DNA of 64,000 nucleotides from Streptomyces virginiae. GTDB lineage: Bacteria; Actinomycetota; Actinomycetes; Streptomycetales; Streptomycetaceae. Both the position numbers and the translations under genes were made by a program. The DNA lies in NCBI RefSeq assembly GCF_000720455.1, contig NZ_JOAK01000002.1, forward strand, positions 422,439 to 486,438. The letters run 5' to 3'. Below, one piece after another: positions 8,322 to 16,725 of the stretch. The notes beneath the pieces were generated by a model. The model was not told where the DNA came from and did not search any database. It worked only from the letters and a program-made list of their open reading frames with translations. Numbering within the stretch: the first letter of the stretch is position 1; each line of letters opens with the position of its first letter.

Positions 8322-8954
8322 GTGTCCGTACCCTCGACCGTCCGATTCCGTCGCGCCCTCACGGCGGTGGTCCTGTCGACCGCGCTGCTGGCCGGTGCCA
8401 CCGCCTGCGGTGGCGGTGGTACCCAGCGGGAGGAACTGTCCGCCGCTTCGATGGGGGAGCTGGCCGCGCTCGCCGCGGCGGAGCCGGCGGCGGCGGAGGC
8501 CGACGAGCTGGCCGCGGCCACGCCGTCGCCGAGCACGTCCGCCGAGAAGCAGAAGTTCGCCAAGACGCGTTTCGTCGCCAACGCGGGGCTCGCGGCGGGC
8601 GCGACGTACCAGTGGATCGTCAAGCCGTACCGGGCGGGCAAGTTCAAGAAGGGTGCGAAGGGCCGCACCTTCGCGCTCATCAAGGCGGGCCTGGCGGGCG
8701 CGTTCGCGTACAACCGGCTCAAGGCGGCCGCCGACAACGCCAAGGGCGACCCGCTGCTGTCGAAGGCGATGGCCCCGCTGACGGCGGGCATCGAGTCTCT
8801 GAAGGGGCTGGGCACCAAGCTGCGCAAGGGCCAGGCGGGTGACGCCGACATCTCGTCCTTCGACGATGTCATCAGCAGTGTGAAGGAGGCCGGCAAGAGC
8901 GCGGGCGCCACGGTGACCGACAAGGTTCCCAGCGCCTCCCAGCTCGGCGGCTAG
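8322..8954 (+). CDS. predicted lipoprotein of unknown function
   Basis: A 210-residue exported protein. The signal peptide ends in the lipobox LLAGATAC, so Cys about 27 should be lipidated. An Ala/Glu-rich linker follows, then a basic helical region (KFAKTRFVANAGLAAGATYQ, YRAGKFKKGAKGRTFALIKA). GTG at 8322 follows a clear GGAGG. No family recognised; it is probably anchored outside the membrane. A hairpin terminator follows at once. Confidence 0.8.
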   Translation: MSVPSTVRFRRALTAVVLSTALLAGATACGGGGTQREELSAASMGELAALAAAEPAAAEADELAAATPSPSTSAEKQKFAKTRFVANAGLAAGATYQWIVKPYRAGKFKKGAKGRTFALIKAGLAGAFAYNRLKAAADNAKGDPLLSKAMAPLTAGIESLKGLGTKLRKGQAGDADISSFDDVISSVKEAGKSAGATVTDKVPSASQLGG

Positions 8955-8963
8955 GGCTCGACG

Positions 8964-9008
8964 GCCCCACGGTCGGGGCGGGCGTCACGGCGCCCCCGGC
9001 CGTGGGGC
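8964..9008. terminator. long hairpin terminator after the lipoprotein gene
   Basis: Outer stem GCCCCACGG with CCGTGGGGC and an inner stem CGGGGCG with CGCCCCCG. It begins 10 bp after the stop at 8954. Confidence 0.7.
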
Positions 9009-9023
9009 TGTTTGAATGGGCGT

Positions 9024-9407
9024 GTGATCGAGTACGTGTTGCTTGCCGGTGGGGTCGTCGGAATCGGGTGGCTGGTGCGGCGCAGGCATCGGGCGCGCGC
9101 GGGAGCCGGGCCCGTGCCCGGGATTCCCGGGATGGCGCGGATGCCGGCCGGGCAGGGGCGGTGGCGGCCGGGGCGGGTGTACGTCGACGGGGGCGCGGCC
9201 CGCTGGGTTCCGGAGCGCGGAGAGGCCGTTGAGCTGCCCGGGGGGCGGGCCACCGGGTTGCGGGTGCCGTCGATGAAGGAGGGGATCTCCATCAATCCCG
9301 GGTCGCGGATCGTGACCTGCTCCTACGACGGCGGCGGGAGCATCGAGATCGCCGTGATGCCGCTGGACGTGCGGGAACTGCTGGAGGCCGTGCCGAAGGC
9401 GGACTAG
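9024..9407 (+). CDS. small membrane-anchored protein of unknown function
   Basis: About 127 residues with one N-terminal membrane segment (IEYVLLAGGVVGIGWLVRRR) followed by a soluble domain containing GRWRPGRVYVDGGAARWVPE and SRIVTCSYDGGGSIEIAVM. GTG at 9024 is preferred; a TTG at 9012 would add four residues. It vaguely resembles short actinobacterial DUF2550-type proteins (membrane helix, then a beta-rich domain), but I would not assign it. Confidence 0.65.
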   Translation: MIEYVLLAGGVVGIGWLVRRRHRARAGAGPVPGIPGMARMPAGQGRWRPGRVYVDGGAARWVPERGEAVELPGGRATGLRVPSMKEGISINPGSRIVTCSYDGGGSIEIAVMPLDVRELLEAVPKAD

Positions 9408-9566
9408 GGGGTGTCCGGTCCCCTGCCGCATTTCCGGCGTCCCGTCCACCGGACGCCGGAATTCCGCGCTTCTGGGAGCGGATGTCCGGGATTTCCTTGA
9501 GGGGTCGGGGCGCACGCCACACGATGGTCGCCCGAGCAGTGCATCCCGAGTCTCAGGAGTACGCCT

Positions 9567-9998
9567 GTGCGCACCCGTACCACGGCGCTCGCCGCCGCCG
9601 CTCTCACGGCCACCGCTGTCGGGCTGGCCCCGTCGGCCGCCGCCGACACCGTGACCACCACGCCCCTGCCCTGGTCGCTGAACCTCCAGACGGCGAGTGG
9701 CAGCGGGGTCAGCCACTGGACCACCGTGACCCGGGAGGACGGCTACACGCTCTCGCGGACCCTCACCGTGGGCGGGACGCTGTCCAACACGGGCTCCGGC
9801 TGCTACAGCGCGGTGGTCACGGAGGCCGTCTTCGGCTTCCCGAGTGCCGTGCACGACGCGGGGAGGATATGCGGTCCCGGGACCGTTGCCGTCCGCTACG
9901 AGGGACCGGCGATCAACGCGAACCTCTATCTGTGTGCCGTCGCCCCGGGTGGTGGGTGCACCAAGATGGCGGGTCCGGCCTCGGTGTACCGCTACTGA
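9567..9998 (+). CDS. small secreted protein
   Basis: A 143-residue exported protein. The N-terminus MRTRTTALAAAALTATAVG followed by APSAAA-D is a classic signal peptide (cleavage near residue 27). The mature part is small, beta-rich and holds four Cys (GSGCYS, RICGPG, YLCAVA, GGCTKM) suited to two disulphides. GTG at 9567 follows AGGAG. No homologue recognised. Confidence 0.8.
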   Translation: MRTRTTALAAAALTATAVGLAPSAAADTVTTTPLPWSLNLQTASGSGVSHWTTVTREDGYTLSRTLTVGGTLSNTGSGCYSAVVTEAVFGFPSAVHDAGRICGPGTVAVRYEGPAINANLYLCAVAPGGGCTKMAGPASVYRY

Positions 9999-10031
9999 GG
10001 CTCGCGTGGCGCCGCCCGCCGCCCGCCGCCC

Positions 10032-11042
10032 TCAGCTGTTGAGTTCCGCCAGGACGCGCAGGGTGTGCGGGTCGGGGGCGGTCACGAGGAGGTCCGTGAC
10101 CGGGCCCTTGCGCCACAGGTCGAGGCGTTCCGCGATCCGCTCCCGCGGGCCGACCAGGGAGATCTCGTCGGCGAAGGCGTCAGGGACGGCGAGTACCGCC
10201 TCCTCCTTGCGCCCCGCGAGGAAGAGCTGCTGGATGCGGCGGGCCTCCTCCTCGTAGCCCATCCGGGCCATCAGGTCGGCGTGGAAGTTGCGGGCCGCGT
10301 GGCCCATGCCGCCGATGTAGAAGCCGAGCATGGCCTTGACCGGGAGCAGTCCCTCGGTGACGTCGTCGCAGACCTTGGCGCGGGCCATCGGCGCGATCAT
10401 GAAGCCGTCGGGGAGGTCCGTGAGCGAGGCCTGGTAGACGTCGGTGCGGGTCGGTGACCAGTACAGGGGCAGCCAGCCGTCCGCGATGCGGGTGGTCTGG
10501 GCGATGTTCTTCGGCCCTTCCGCGCCGAGGAGGAGGGGCAGGTCGGCGCGGAGCGGGTGGGTGATGGGCTTGAGGGGCTTGCCGATCCCGGCCGCGTCCG
10601 CGCCGCGGTACGGGTGGCTGTGGAAGCGGCCGGCCAGCGCGACCGGGCCCTCGCGGCGCAGCACTTGGCGGATGACGTCGACGTACTCGCGGGTGGCGGT
10701 CAGCGGGCTCGCGGGGAACGGGCGCCCGTACCAGCCCTCGACCACCTGCGGGCCGGACAGGCCCAGGCCCAGCATCATCCGGCCGCCGGAGAGGTGGTCC
10801 AGGGTCAGGGCGTGCATGGCGGTCGCGGTCGGGGTGCGGGCGGCCATCTGTGCGATGGCGGTGCCCAGGCGGATCCGCGAGGTGTGCGCGGCGATCCAGG
10901 TCAGCGGGGTGAAGGCGTCGGAGCCCCAGGCCTCGGCGGTCCACACCGAGTCGTAGCCGAGGTTCTCGGCCTCGGTGGCGAGGTCGAGGTGGGCCGGGGA
11001 GGGGCCGCGGCCCCAGTATCCGAGTGCGAGTCCGAGGCGCAT
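10032..11042 (-). CDS. LLM-class F420-dependent oxidoreductase
   Basis: A 336-residue luciferase-like TIM-barrel enzyme that would use F420 (or FMN). Diagnostic stretches are LGLALGYWGRGPSPAHLDLA, AEAWGSDAFTPLTWIAAHT, MHALTLDHLSGGRMMLGLGL and SGPQVVEGWYGRPF. From memory this arrangement is that of mycobacterial Rv3520c, which lies inside the cholesterol-degradation gene region, so this may be another part of the steroid-like set in this window. No KstR operator is visible before it. The F420 recycling enzyme NpdG is encoded at 60440. Confidence 0.88.
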   Translation of the reverse strand: MRLGLALGYWGRGPSPAHLDLATEAENLGYDSVWTAEAWGSDAFTPLTWIAAHTSRIRLGTAIAQMAARTPTATAMHALTLDHLSGGRMMLGLGLSGPQVVEGWYGRPFPASPLTATREYVDVIRQVLRREGPVALAGRFHSHPYRGADAAGIGKPLKPITHPLRADLPLLLGAEGPKNIAQTTRIADGWLPLYWSPTRTDVYQASLTDLPDGFMIAPMARAKVCDDVTEGLLPVKAMLGFYIGGMGHAARNFHADLMARMGYEEEARRIQQLFLAGRKEEAVLAVPDAFADEISLVGPRERIAERLDLWRKGPVTDLLVTAPDPHTLRVLAELNS

Positions 11043-11093
11043 GAGCGGGTCCCTCCAGCCGGAACTGACGGTGCGTCAGGTGACTGTAGGGCA

Positions 11094-11125
11094 ACGGCCC
11101 CCCGCCCGGAAGGGTGGGGGGCCGT
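11094..11125. terminator. hairpin terminator after the PGRP amidase gene
   Basis: ACGGCCCCCCGCCC pairs with GGGTGGGGGGCCGT around a GGAA loop. It lies 14 bp beyond the stop of the minus-strand amidase at 11140. Confidence 0.8.
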
Positions 11126-11139
11126 GGCTCCGGGCCCGG

Positions 11140-13764
11140 CTACTTGCTGAAGTAGCCGGTGATGTCGGCGATGAGGTCGACGCTGCCCGCGTTGTTGTAG
11201 AAGCTGATCTTGCCGTCCACCACGGGGACGATGACCAGGTTGGGGATGGTCTGGCCGGCGGTGAAGTTGAGGTTCGAGGCGCTGGTGCGGGTCGTGCCGC
11301 TGGGGTAGACCGACACGTGGCTGGACGTGGTCGGGTTGGTCGCCGTCACGTTCAGGATCACCGCGGTGACACCGGTGGCCGGCACCCCCTCGACGCCCGC
11401 GACGGTCAGGGTGACGACACCGCCCTGACCGACCGGGGCCTTGGCGACGCCGAGGCCCTCGCGGGTGTCCATCAGGCGCTTCGGGCCGAGGTTGGAGTGC
11501 TTGGCGCCCGCGCTCGACGTGGTGAAGTAGCCGGTGATGTCGGCGATGAGGTCGACGCTGCCCGCGTTGTTGTAGAAGCTGACCTTCCCGTTCACCACGG
11601 GGACGATGACCAGGTTGGGGATGGTCTGGCCGGCGGTGAAGTTGAGGTTCGAGGCGCTGGTGCGGGTCGTGCCGGTCGGGTAGACGGACACGAAGCTCGG
11701 CTGCGTCGGGTTGGTCGCCGTCACGTTGAGCACCACCGCGGTGAGGCCGTCCGGTGCGGGGAGCCCGTCGACGGCCGAGAGGTCGAGGTCCAGGACCCCG
11801 CCCTGGCCGACCGGTGCGGTCGGCACGCCGCCCGTGCCGTCCCGCGTGTCCAGGACCCGCTTCGGGCCGACGTTCATGTGGGTGCCGCCCTCGCCGCTCG
11901 CGAGGAAGTAGCCGGTGATGTCGGCGATCAGGTCGACGCTGCCCGCGCTGTTGTAGAACTGGACGATCCCGTCCTGGACGGGAACGACGACCAGGTTCGG
12001 GACGGTCTGCCCGGGGGTGAAGTTGAGGTTCGACGCGCTCGTGCGGACCGTGCCGTTCGGGTAGACCGACACGTGGCCGGCCTCCGTCGGGTTGGTCGCC
12101 GTCACGTTCAGGACCACGGAGGTCACCCCGTACGCCGGGACGCCCTGGACGCCCGCGACCTTCAGGGCCACCACGCCGCCCGGCCCGACCTTGGCCTGCG
12201 GCACACCCAGGCCCTCGCGCGTGTCCATCAGGCGCTTGGGCTGGACCGGGACGTACTTGACGTCCGAGACGTCCGCGTCGACGGTGACCGGCAGGCTCGT
12301 GGACACCTTGCCGTTCTTCGCGGTCGCCCGGATCTGGATCCGGTGGCTGCCCAGGCTCAGCATCGTGGCGGCGCTCGTGGCGTCACCCGCGACCGTCGCG
12401 GCCGGGGCGCCGTCCACCAGCAGTTCGAAGGAGCTCAGCAGCTGAGCGGCCGTGCTGGTGGAGAAGCCGACCACCAGCTGTCCCGGGGTCTTCGCCGTCC
12501 CGCCCGGCGCGACGGGCTTCTCGTTCACGGAAACGATCTTCAGCTGGGCCGCGGGCCCCGACTTCCGGATCGTGTCCAGCTGCGGGTACAGCTGGTGGCC
12601 CGGGCACTCGGTGTTGAAGCCGTCCCGGTGGCCGGAGACCGTCCTGAACTGGTACGGCTGACCGGCGGTGAAGCTGGTGCCGGCGTAGTTCTTCTGCGTG
12701 GCGCCGGCCGTCAGCGTCGTCGTGCCGTTCATGTCGACGTCGTACTGGCCCAGCTTGTACGCCGCCATCCTGGAGATGCCTTCGAGCGCCTCCGGCGAGG
12801 CCCCGGCGTTCGTGTAGTCGCCGAGGACCGCGACGCTCGTCGACTCCGAGTTGAAGCCGTAGGTGTGGGCGCCCATCACGGGCTGGTCCACGCCGCCCTG
12901 ACGGCCCTCGAAGAGGGTGCCGCACTTGTCGACGAGGAAGTTGTAGCCGAGGTCGCGCCAGCCGTTGGTCTTCACGTGGTAGACGTGCAGACCGCGGACG
13001 ATGGCCGCGGAGTCGGTGCACTCGTACGGGGCGGTCGCCGCCGTGTGGTGCACGAACAGGGCCTTGATCTTCCCGCCCGCGAGATAGATCGGGCCCTCGT
13101 TGTTCAGGGACTCGTCGGCACCCCACTGGGCGCGGGAGACGACGTCCGGTCGCGGAGCCGTCGACTCCGGGCCGGGCGCGACCGCGGCGGCCGCCGCCCG
13201 CGCGCCCGAGGCCGCAGCGCCCTGGCCCGGCTTGGACTTCGCCGCTCCGTCACGGCCGGCCGTACCCGGGTCCACCAGGTCCAGCTCCAGGCCCGCGGGC
13301 AGCGCGGCCGTGCCGCCGCTCACCCGGACCTCGGCGCCGTCGGCGGCGCCGACCCACACGGGCTCCGTGGCACCGCGCGCGCCCGGCCGGTTGCCGTCGA
13401 GGCCGGCCTTGAGCGGCTCCAGCGTGACCCACTGCGTCCACGCCCCGGTCACGGCGTTCCGGCTGCGGGCCTCGATCTTCCCCTGCACCTCGGCGGCGGC
13501 GTCCTTCCAGGACACGCCCATGAGGCCGAACCGCTCGGTGCCGTGCGCGGAGACGGTCGCCTCCGTGGTGCCCTTCGGCTCCAGCGCGAGCCTGCGGACC
13601 GTGCCCTCGACGGGGCCGCCCGTCCCGGCGGAAGCGCCGGACGCGCTGCTGCCCGCCCGGTCCGGACCGGGTCCGGCGGCCACGGCCACGCCCGGCAGGC
13701 ACAGCGTCGCGACGACGCCGAGCGCGGCGGCGAGAGCCGTTCCGCGCATGCGACTTGCTATCAC
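11140..13764 (-). CDS. secreted PGRP-type N-acetylmuramoyl-L-alanine amidase with three C-terminal repeats
   Basis: An 874-residue exported peptidoglycan hydrolase. After the signal peptide (RMRGTALAAALGVVATLCLP) comes a variable region, then a peptidoglycan-recognition/amidase-2 domain at roughly residues 215-400. Its zinc ligands are visible: His in ALFVHHTAA, His in VSGHRDGFN and Cys in NTECPGHQ. The C-terminal half has an Ig-like segment, then three copies of a repeat of about 115 residues opening with LMDTREG or VLDTRDG and closing with SVDLIADITGYF. GTG at 13764 is chosen for the preceding GGTGGGGA and because it starts the signal peptide. The repeats probably bind wall glycan (inference). 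Confidence 0.92.
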   Translation of the reverse strand: MIASRMRGTALAAALGVVATLCLPGVAVAAGPGPDRAGSSASGASAGTGGPVEGTVRRLALEPKGTTEATVSAHGTERFGLMGVSWKDAAAEVQGKIEARSRNAVTGAWTQWVTLEPLKAGLDGNRPGARGATEPVWVGAADGAEVRVSGGTAALPAGLELDLVDPGTAGRDGAAKSKPGQGAAASGARAAAAAVAPGPESTAPRPDVVSRAQWGADESLNNEGPIYLAGGKIKALFVHHTAATAPYECTDSAAIVRGLHVYHVKTNGWRDLGYNFLVDKCGTLFEGRQGGVDQPVMGAHTYGFNSESTSVAVLGDYTNAGASPEALEGISRMAAYKLGQYDVDMNGTTTLTAGATQKNYAGTSFTAGQPYQFRTVSGHRDGFNTECPGHQLYPQLDTIRKSGPAAQLKIVSVNEKPVAPGGTAKTPGQLVVGFSTSTAAQLLSSFELLVDGAPAATVAGDATSAATMLSLGSHRIQIRATAKNGKVSTSLPVTVDADVSDVKYVPVQPKRLMDTREGLGVPQAKVGPGGVVALKVAGVQGVPAYGVTSVVLNVTATNPTEAGHVSVYPNGTVRTSASNLNFTPGQTVPNLVVVPVQDGIVQFYNSAGSVDLIADITGYFLASGEGGTHMNVGPKRVLDTRDGTGGVPTAPVGQGGVLDLDLSAVDGLPAPDGLTAVVLNVTATNPTQPSFVSVYPTGTTRTSASNLNFTAGQTIPNLVIVPVVNGKVSFYNNAGSVDLIADITGYFTTSSAGAKHSNLGPKRLMDTREGLGVAKAPVGQGGVVTLTVAGVEGVPATGVTAVILNVTATNPTTSSHVSVYPSGTTRTSASNLNFTAGQTIPNLVIVPVVDGKISFYNNAGSVDLIADITGYFSK
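11146..12240. repeat. three tandem DNA repeats inside the amidase gene
   Basis: Three units of about 380 bp, most alike in the parts encoding NAGSVDLIADITGYF and SASNLNF. The first two units are nearly identical at DNA level over long runs, pointing to recent duplication or gene conversion; the third (near 11900-12240) is more diverged. Confidence 0.85.
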
Positions 13765-13860
13765 GTAGTTCCCCACCCGTTTGCAACTCATCGAATATGA
13801 GTACTGGTTGGGGCCGATGCTACTGACCCGGACCGACAGATCCGAACGCAGTTCGAACGC

Positions 13861-13894
13861 ACGACGCCCCACCGGTGGACCGGTGGGGCGTCGT
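13861..13894. terminator. perfect 15-bp hairpin terminator
   Basis: ACGACGCCCCACCGG, loop TGGA, then the exact complement. It lies 39 bp past the stop of the minus-strand gene at 13933. Confidence 0.85.
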
Positions 13895-13932
13895 GGTGGA
13901 ACGCAAGCGTGGAGCGGAACGGCGTACGCGGA

Positions 13933-14757
13933 TCAGCCGCGCTGGATCCCCGAGGTGTCGCTCAGGATGCCGCGACGGCCGTCCTGGGTCTGCGCGACGA
14001 GGGCGGCCGCGCCGCGCTGCTCGACGGCCAGGTACCAGGTGCCCGGCGCGAGTTCGGCGATCTGCGTGGGCGAGCCGTCCTCGGCGAAGAGGGGACGGGC
14101 CACCGGCACCGCGAACCAGAACGGGCTGAAGTCCCCCGCCGGGGCGGGCGCCGCGGCCGCCTGGTGACCGGCGCCGGAGTCGTGCGCACCGGGCGCCGGA
14201 GTCGGCGTACCGCCGTACGGCGGGACCGGCTGCGGGGTGGAACCGTAGGGCTGCTGCTGTCCGCCCGGGTAGCCGTACCCGGCACCCGGCTGCGGCTGGC
14301 CGCCGTACGGCTGCGGGGCGGCGGGCCGCGCCTCCGGCACCAGGGACCCGGCGAGCGCCGGGACCTTCGCGCCGAAGACGGCCACGCCGGCCAGGGCCAG
14401 GGTGGCGAGGAAGGCGATGACGGCGCCCGCGCCCAGGTCGAGCGTGCTCGGGCAGGTGATCAGCGCCCACAGCGCCGACCAGGCGGCCGAGACGGCGAGC
14501 ACGGTGCCCCACGCCGACAGCGGCATGCCGATGACCTTGCGGCTCTCCGGCTGGAAGCGGCCGGCGACGAGCAGACCCGCGGCGATGAACCCGAGCAGGA
14601 AGACGCTGGGGAGCACCAGGCGGTAGGCGTCGGTGTCCCAGGCGCTCGGCAGGTCGCCACCCGTGGTGGAGTAGAAATCGAAGAACGAGGCGATGAACAG
14701 CAGCGCCGCTGCTCCGATCACCACGCCGTCGCCTCGAGTGAGGGAGCGGATGTTCAC
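13933..14757 (-). CDS. four-segment membrane protein with Pro/Gly/Tyr-rich linker (DUF5336-like)
   Basis: A 274-residue protein. Four hydrophobic segments lie in the first 135 residues (VVIGAAALLFIASFFDFY, LVLPSVFLLGFIAAGLLVAG, GTVLAVSAAWSALWALIT, VIAFLATLALAGVAVFGA). A linker rich in YGGQ and YGYPGG units follows, then a small soluble C-terminal domain (TQIAELAPGTWYLAVEQRGA). ATG at 14757. The layout is common in actinobacterial envelope proteins; function unknown. Confidence 0.8.
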   Translation of the reverse strand: MNIRSLTRGDGVVIGAAALLFIASFFDFYSTTGGDLPSAWDTDAYRLVLPSVFLLGFIAAGLLVAGRFQPESRKVIGMPLSAWGTVLAVSAAWSALWALITCPSTLDLGAGAVIAFLATLALAGVAVFGAKVPALAGSLVPEARPAAPQPYGGQPQPGAGYGYPGGQQQPYGSTPQPVPPYGGTPTPAPGAHDSGAGHQAAAAPAPAGDFSPFWFAVPVARPLFAEDGSPTQIAELAPGTWYLAVEQRGAAALVAQTQDGRRGILSDTSGIQRG

Positions 14758-14882
14758 GTCTTAGGTGTCCTTCTCGGTCTCGGTCGTCTCGTGGTGCCGC
14801 GGTCGCAGCGCAGATCGTGCCTGCAGCAGGGCGGGCGGCACCATGGTACGGAGGTTCCCCGCGGCCGAGAGGATCGGGGCGG

Positions 14883-14905
14883 CGGGCGTCCCGGCGGGAC
14901 GCCCG
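14883..14905. terminator. hairpin terminator after the amidase-3 gene
   Basis: CGGGCGTCC and GGACGCCCG pair across CGGCG, 8 bp beyond the stop of the minus-strand gene at 14913. Confidence 0.7.
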
Positions 14906-14912
14906 AGAGGGA

Positions 14913-15908
14913 CTACCCGCCGAGGAAGCCGACGATGCCGTCCGCGATGCCCTGGGCCGCCTTCTGCCGCCACTCCGGACTCGTCAGCTGCGCCGCGTCC
15001 TTGGCGTCACGCATGTTGCCGCATTCGATGAACACCTTGGGCCGAGTTGACAGGTTCAGTCCGCCCAGATCGTCGCGGACCACCAAACCGGTCCCGCCGC
15101 CCAGGTAGTTGGCGGGCGCCGAGCCGGTGGTGCGGGCGAAGTTCCCGGCGATCCGTTCGCCCAGATCGCGCGAGGGTTCGACGATCTTCGCGGTGTCGGC
15201 GGCGCCGCTCTTGACCTTGGCCGGGAGGATGACGTGGAAGCCGCGGTTGCCGGCCGAGACGCCGTCGGCGTGGACGGACACGACGGCGTCGGCGTTCGCG
15301 TCGTTGCCGATGCGGGCGCGCTCGGTGATGCAGGGACCCCAGGCGCGGGCGCCCGTCTCGTGGGTGAGGACCACCTTCGCGCCCTGGGCCTCCAGGGCGG
15401 TCCGCAGGCGCTTCGACACGTCCATCGTGAACTCGGCCTCCATGTAGCCGGAGTTCGTGGTGGTCCCGGTGGTGTCGCACTCCTTGCGGTTGGTGCCGAT
15501 GTCGACCTGCTGGTCGATCTCGTCGGTGTGCTTGAAGTTTCCGGTGTTGTGCCCGGGGTCGACGACCACGGTCCTGCCGGTGAGCGGGCCCTTGGCGGGC
15601 GCCGGTGCGGGGGCCGCGGCGGGTGCGCCCGCCTCCGTGCTCGGGCCGCCGCTGGGGGTGGAGCCCGGCTTCGCGTCCCGCTGGCCCGGCGAGACGGTGG
15701 AGTGCGAGGCGGGCTGCGGGGCCGAGCGGGGCCGGTTCTCGTCCGGCCCGGCGCCGGACAGCGCCTGGGTCAGGACCCAGCCGGCGAGGCAGGCCGGGGC
15801 GAGCGCGGCGATCCCGACCACGAGCGTGGAGCGTCGGGTGAACCAGTGCCGGTCCGGATTCGCGGAGGAGCCGGACTCGGGGGGCGGGGGGCTGTCGTCG
15901 TAGCGCAC
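14913..15908 (-). CDS. membrane-anchored N-acetylmuramoyl-L-alanine amidase (amidase-3)
   Basis: A 331-residue zinc amidase that cleaves the lactyl-L-Ala bond of peptidoglycan. One N-terminal membrane segment (STLVVGIAALAPACLAGWVL), a Pro/Ala-rich spacer, then the catalytic domain from about residue 110. Zinc ligands are His in VVVDPGHNTG, Glu in YMEAEFTMDV and His in VVSVHADGVS; the catalytic Glu is in VFIECGNMRD. GTG start at 15908. It is a different fold from the PGRP amidase at 11140, and the two may act on the same wall. Confidence 0.92.
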   Translation of the reverse strand: MRYDDSPPPPESGSSANPDRHWFTRRSTLVVGIAALAPACLAGWVLTQALSGAGPDENRPRSAPQPASHSTVSPGQRDAKPGSTPSGGPSTEAGAPAAAPAPAPAKGPLTGRTVVVDPGHNTGNFKHTDEIDQQVDIGTNRKECDTTGTTTNSGYMEAEFTMDVSKRLRTALEAQGAKVVLTHETGARAWGPCITERARIGNDANADAVVSVHADGVSAGNRGFHVILPAKVKSGAADTAKIVEPSRDLGERIAGNFARTTGSAPANYLGGGTGLVVRDDLGGLNLSTRPKVFIECGNMRDAKDAAQLTSPEWRQKAAQGIADGIVGFLGG

Positions 15909-15991
15909 GTCCGCGATGCTAGACCGCCGTCCGCCCGCCCGGCCGGGACTGCGCCATCCGGGGGCGTGGTGCGCTTATATGAACGGTGGTG

Positions 15992-16633
15992 TCAGATGCC
16001 CGGGCCGGTGCGGCGCAGCACGCGCAGCGAGTCGGTGACGGAGATCTCCTCGAAGGCGCCCGAGGCGAGGGCGCGCAGGTAGATCCGGTACGGGGCCTGG
16101 CCGCCGTCCGCCGGGTCCGGGAACACGTCGTGGATGACGAGCGTGCCGCCCTCCGCGACGTGCGGGGCCCAGCCCTCGTAGTCGCCGGTGGCGTGCTCGT
16201 CGGTGTGCCCGCCGTCGATGAACACGAAGCCGAGCTTGCCGCCCCAGGTCGCGGCGACCTGCGGGGAGCGGCCGACGATCGCGATCACGTGCTCCTCCAG
16301 CCCTGCCTCGTGGAGGGTCCGGCGGAAGGTGGGGAGGGTGTCCATCAGCCCGATCTCGGGGTCCACGACCGTCGGGTCGTGGTACTCCCAGCCCGGCTGC
16401 TGCTCCTCGCTGCCCCGGTGGTGGTCCACGGTGATCGCGGCCACGCCGGCCTCACGGGCCGCGTCGGCCAGCAGGATCGTCGAACGCCCGCAGTACGTGC
16501 CGACCTCCAGCAGCGGCAGCCCGAGCGCCCCGGCCGCGGCGGCCGCCTCGTACAGGGCGAGGCCCTCCCGTACGGGCATGAACCCCTTGGCCGTCTCGAA
16601 GGCGGCGAGGGTCTCCGGCTTGGGGCTGGCCAT
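15992..16633 (-). CDS. class I SAM-dependent methyltransferase (Methyltransf_24-like)
   Basis: A 213-residue methyltransferase. Motif I is LPLLEVGTYCGRSTILLADA, strand 2 is AAITVDHHRGSEEQQ, and FVFIDGGHTDEHATGDY is the typical acidic-histidine motif of this group, which is often sugar or small-molecule directed. ATG at 16633 is preferred to an upstream start because AGGAGG sits at the right distance. Substrate unknown. Confidence 0.88.
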   Translation of the reverse strand: MASPKPETLAAFETAKGFMPVREGLALYEAAAAAGALGLPLLEVGTYCGRSTILLADAAREAGVAAITVDHHRGSEEQQPGWEYHDPTVVDPEIGLMDTLPTFRRTLHEAGLEEHVIAIVGRSPQVAATWGGKLGFVFIDGGHTDEHATGDYEGWAPHVAEGGTLVIHDVFPDPADGGQAPYRIYLRALASGAFEEISVTDSLRVLRRTGPGI

Positions 16634-16725
16634 GTCGTTCCTCCTGCTGAGCTGCGTGTGGCGGCCCATGCTGCCCTACCCGCTGGTAGGGGTCCATGGC
16701 GGGGTCGCCGCGGATACGCGACGGG

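Noticed and set aside
10975..13800. A 941-codon plus-strand open frame opposite the PGRP amidase
   Set aside because: Repeats of Val/Asp/Arg text mirror the amidase repeats; the minus strand carries the intact catalytic domain and signal peptide.
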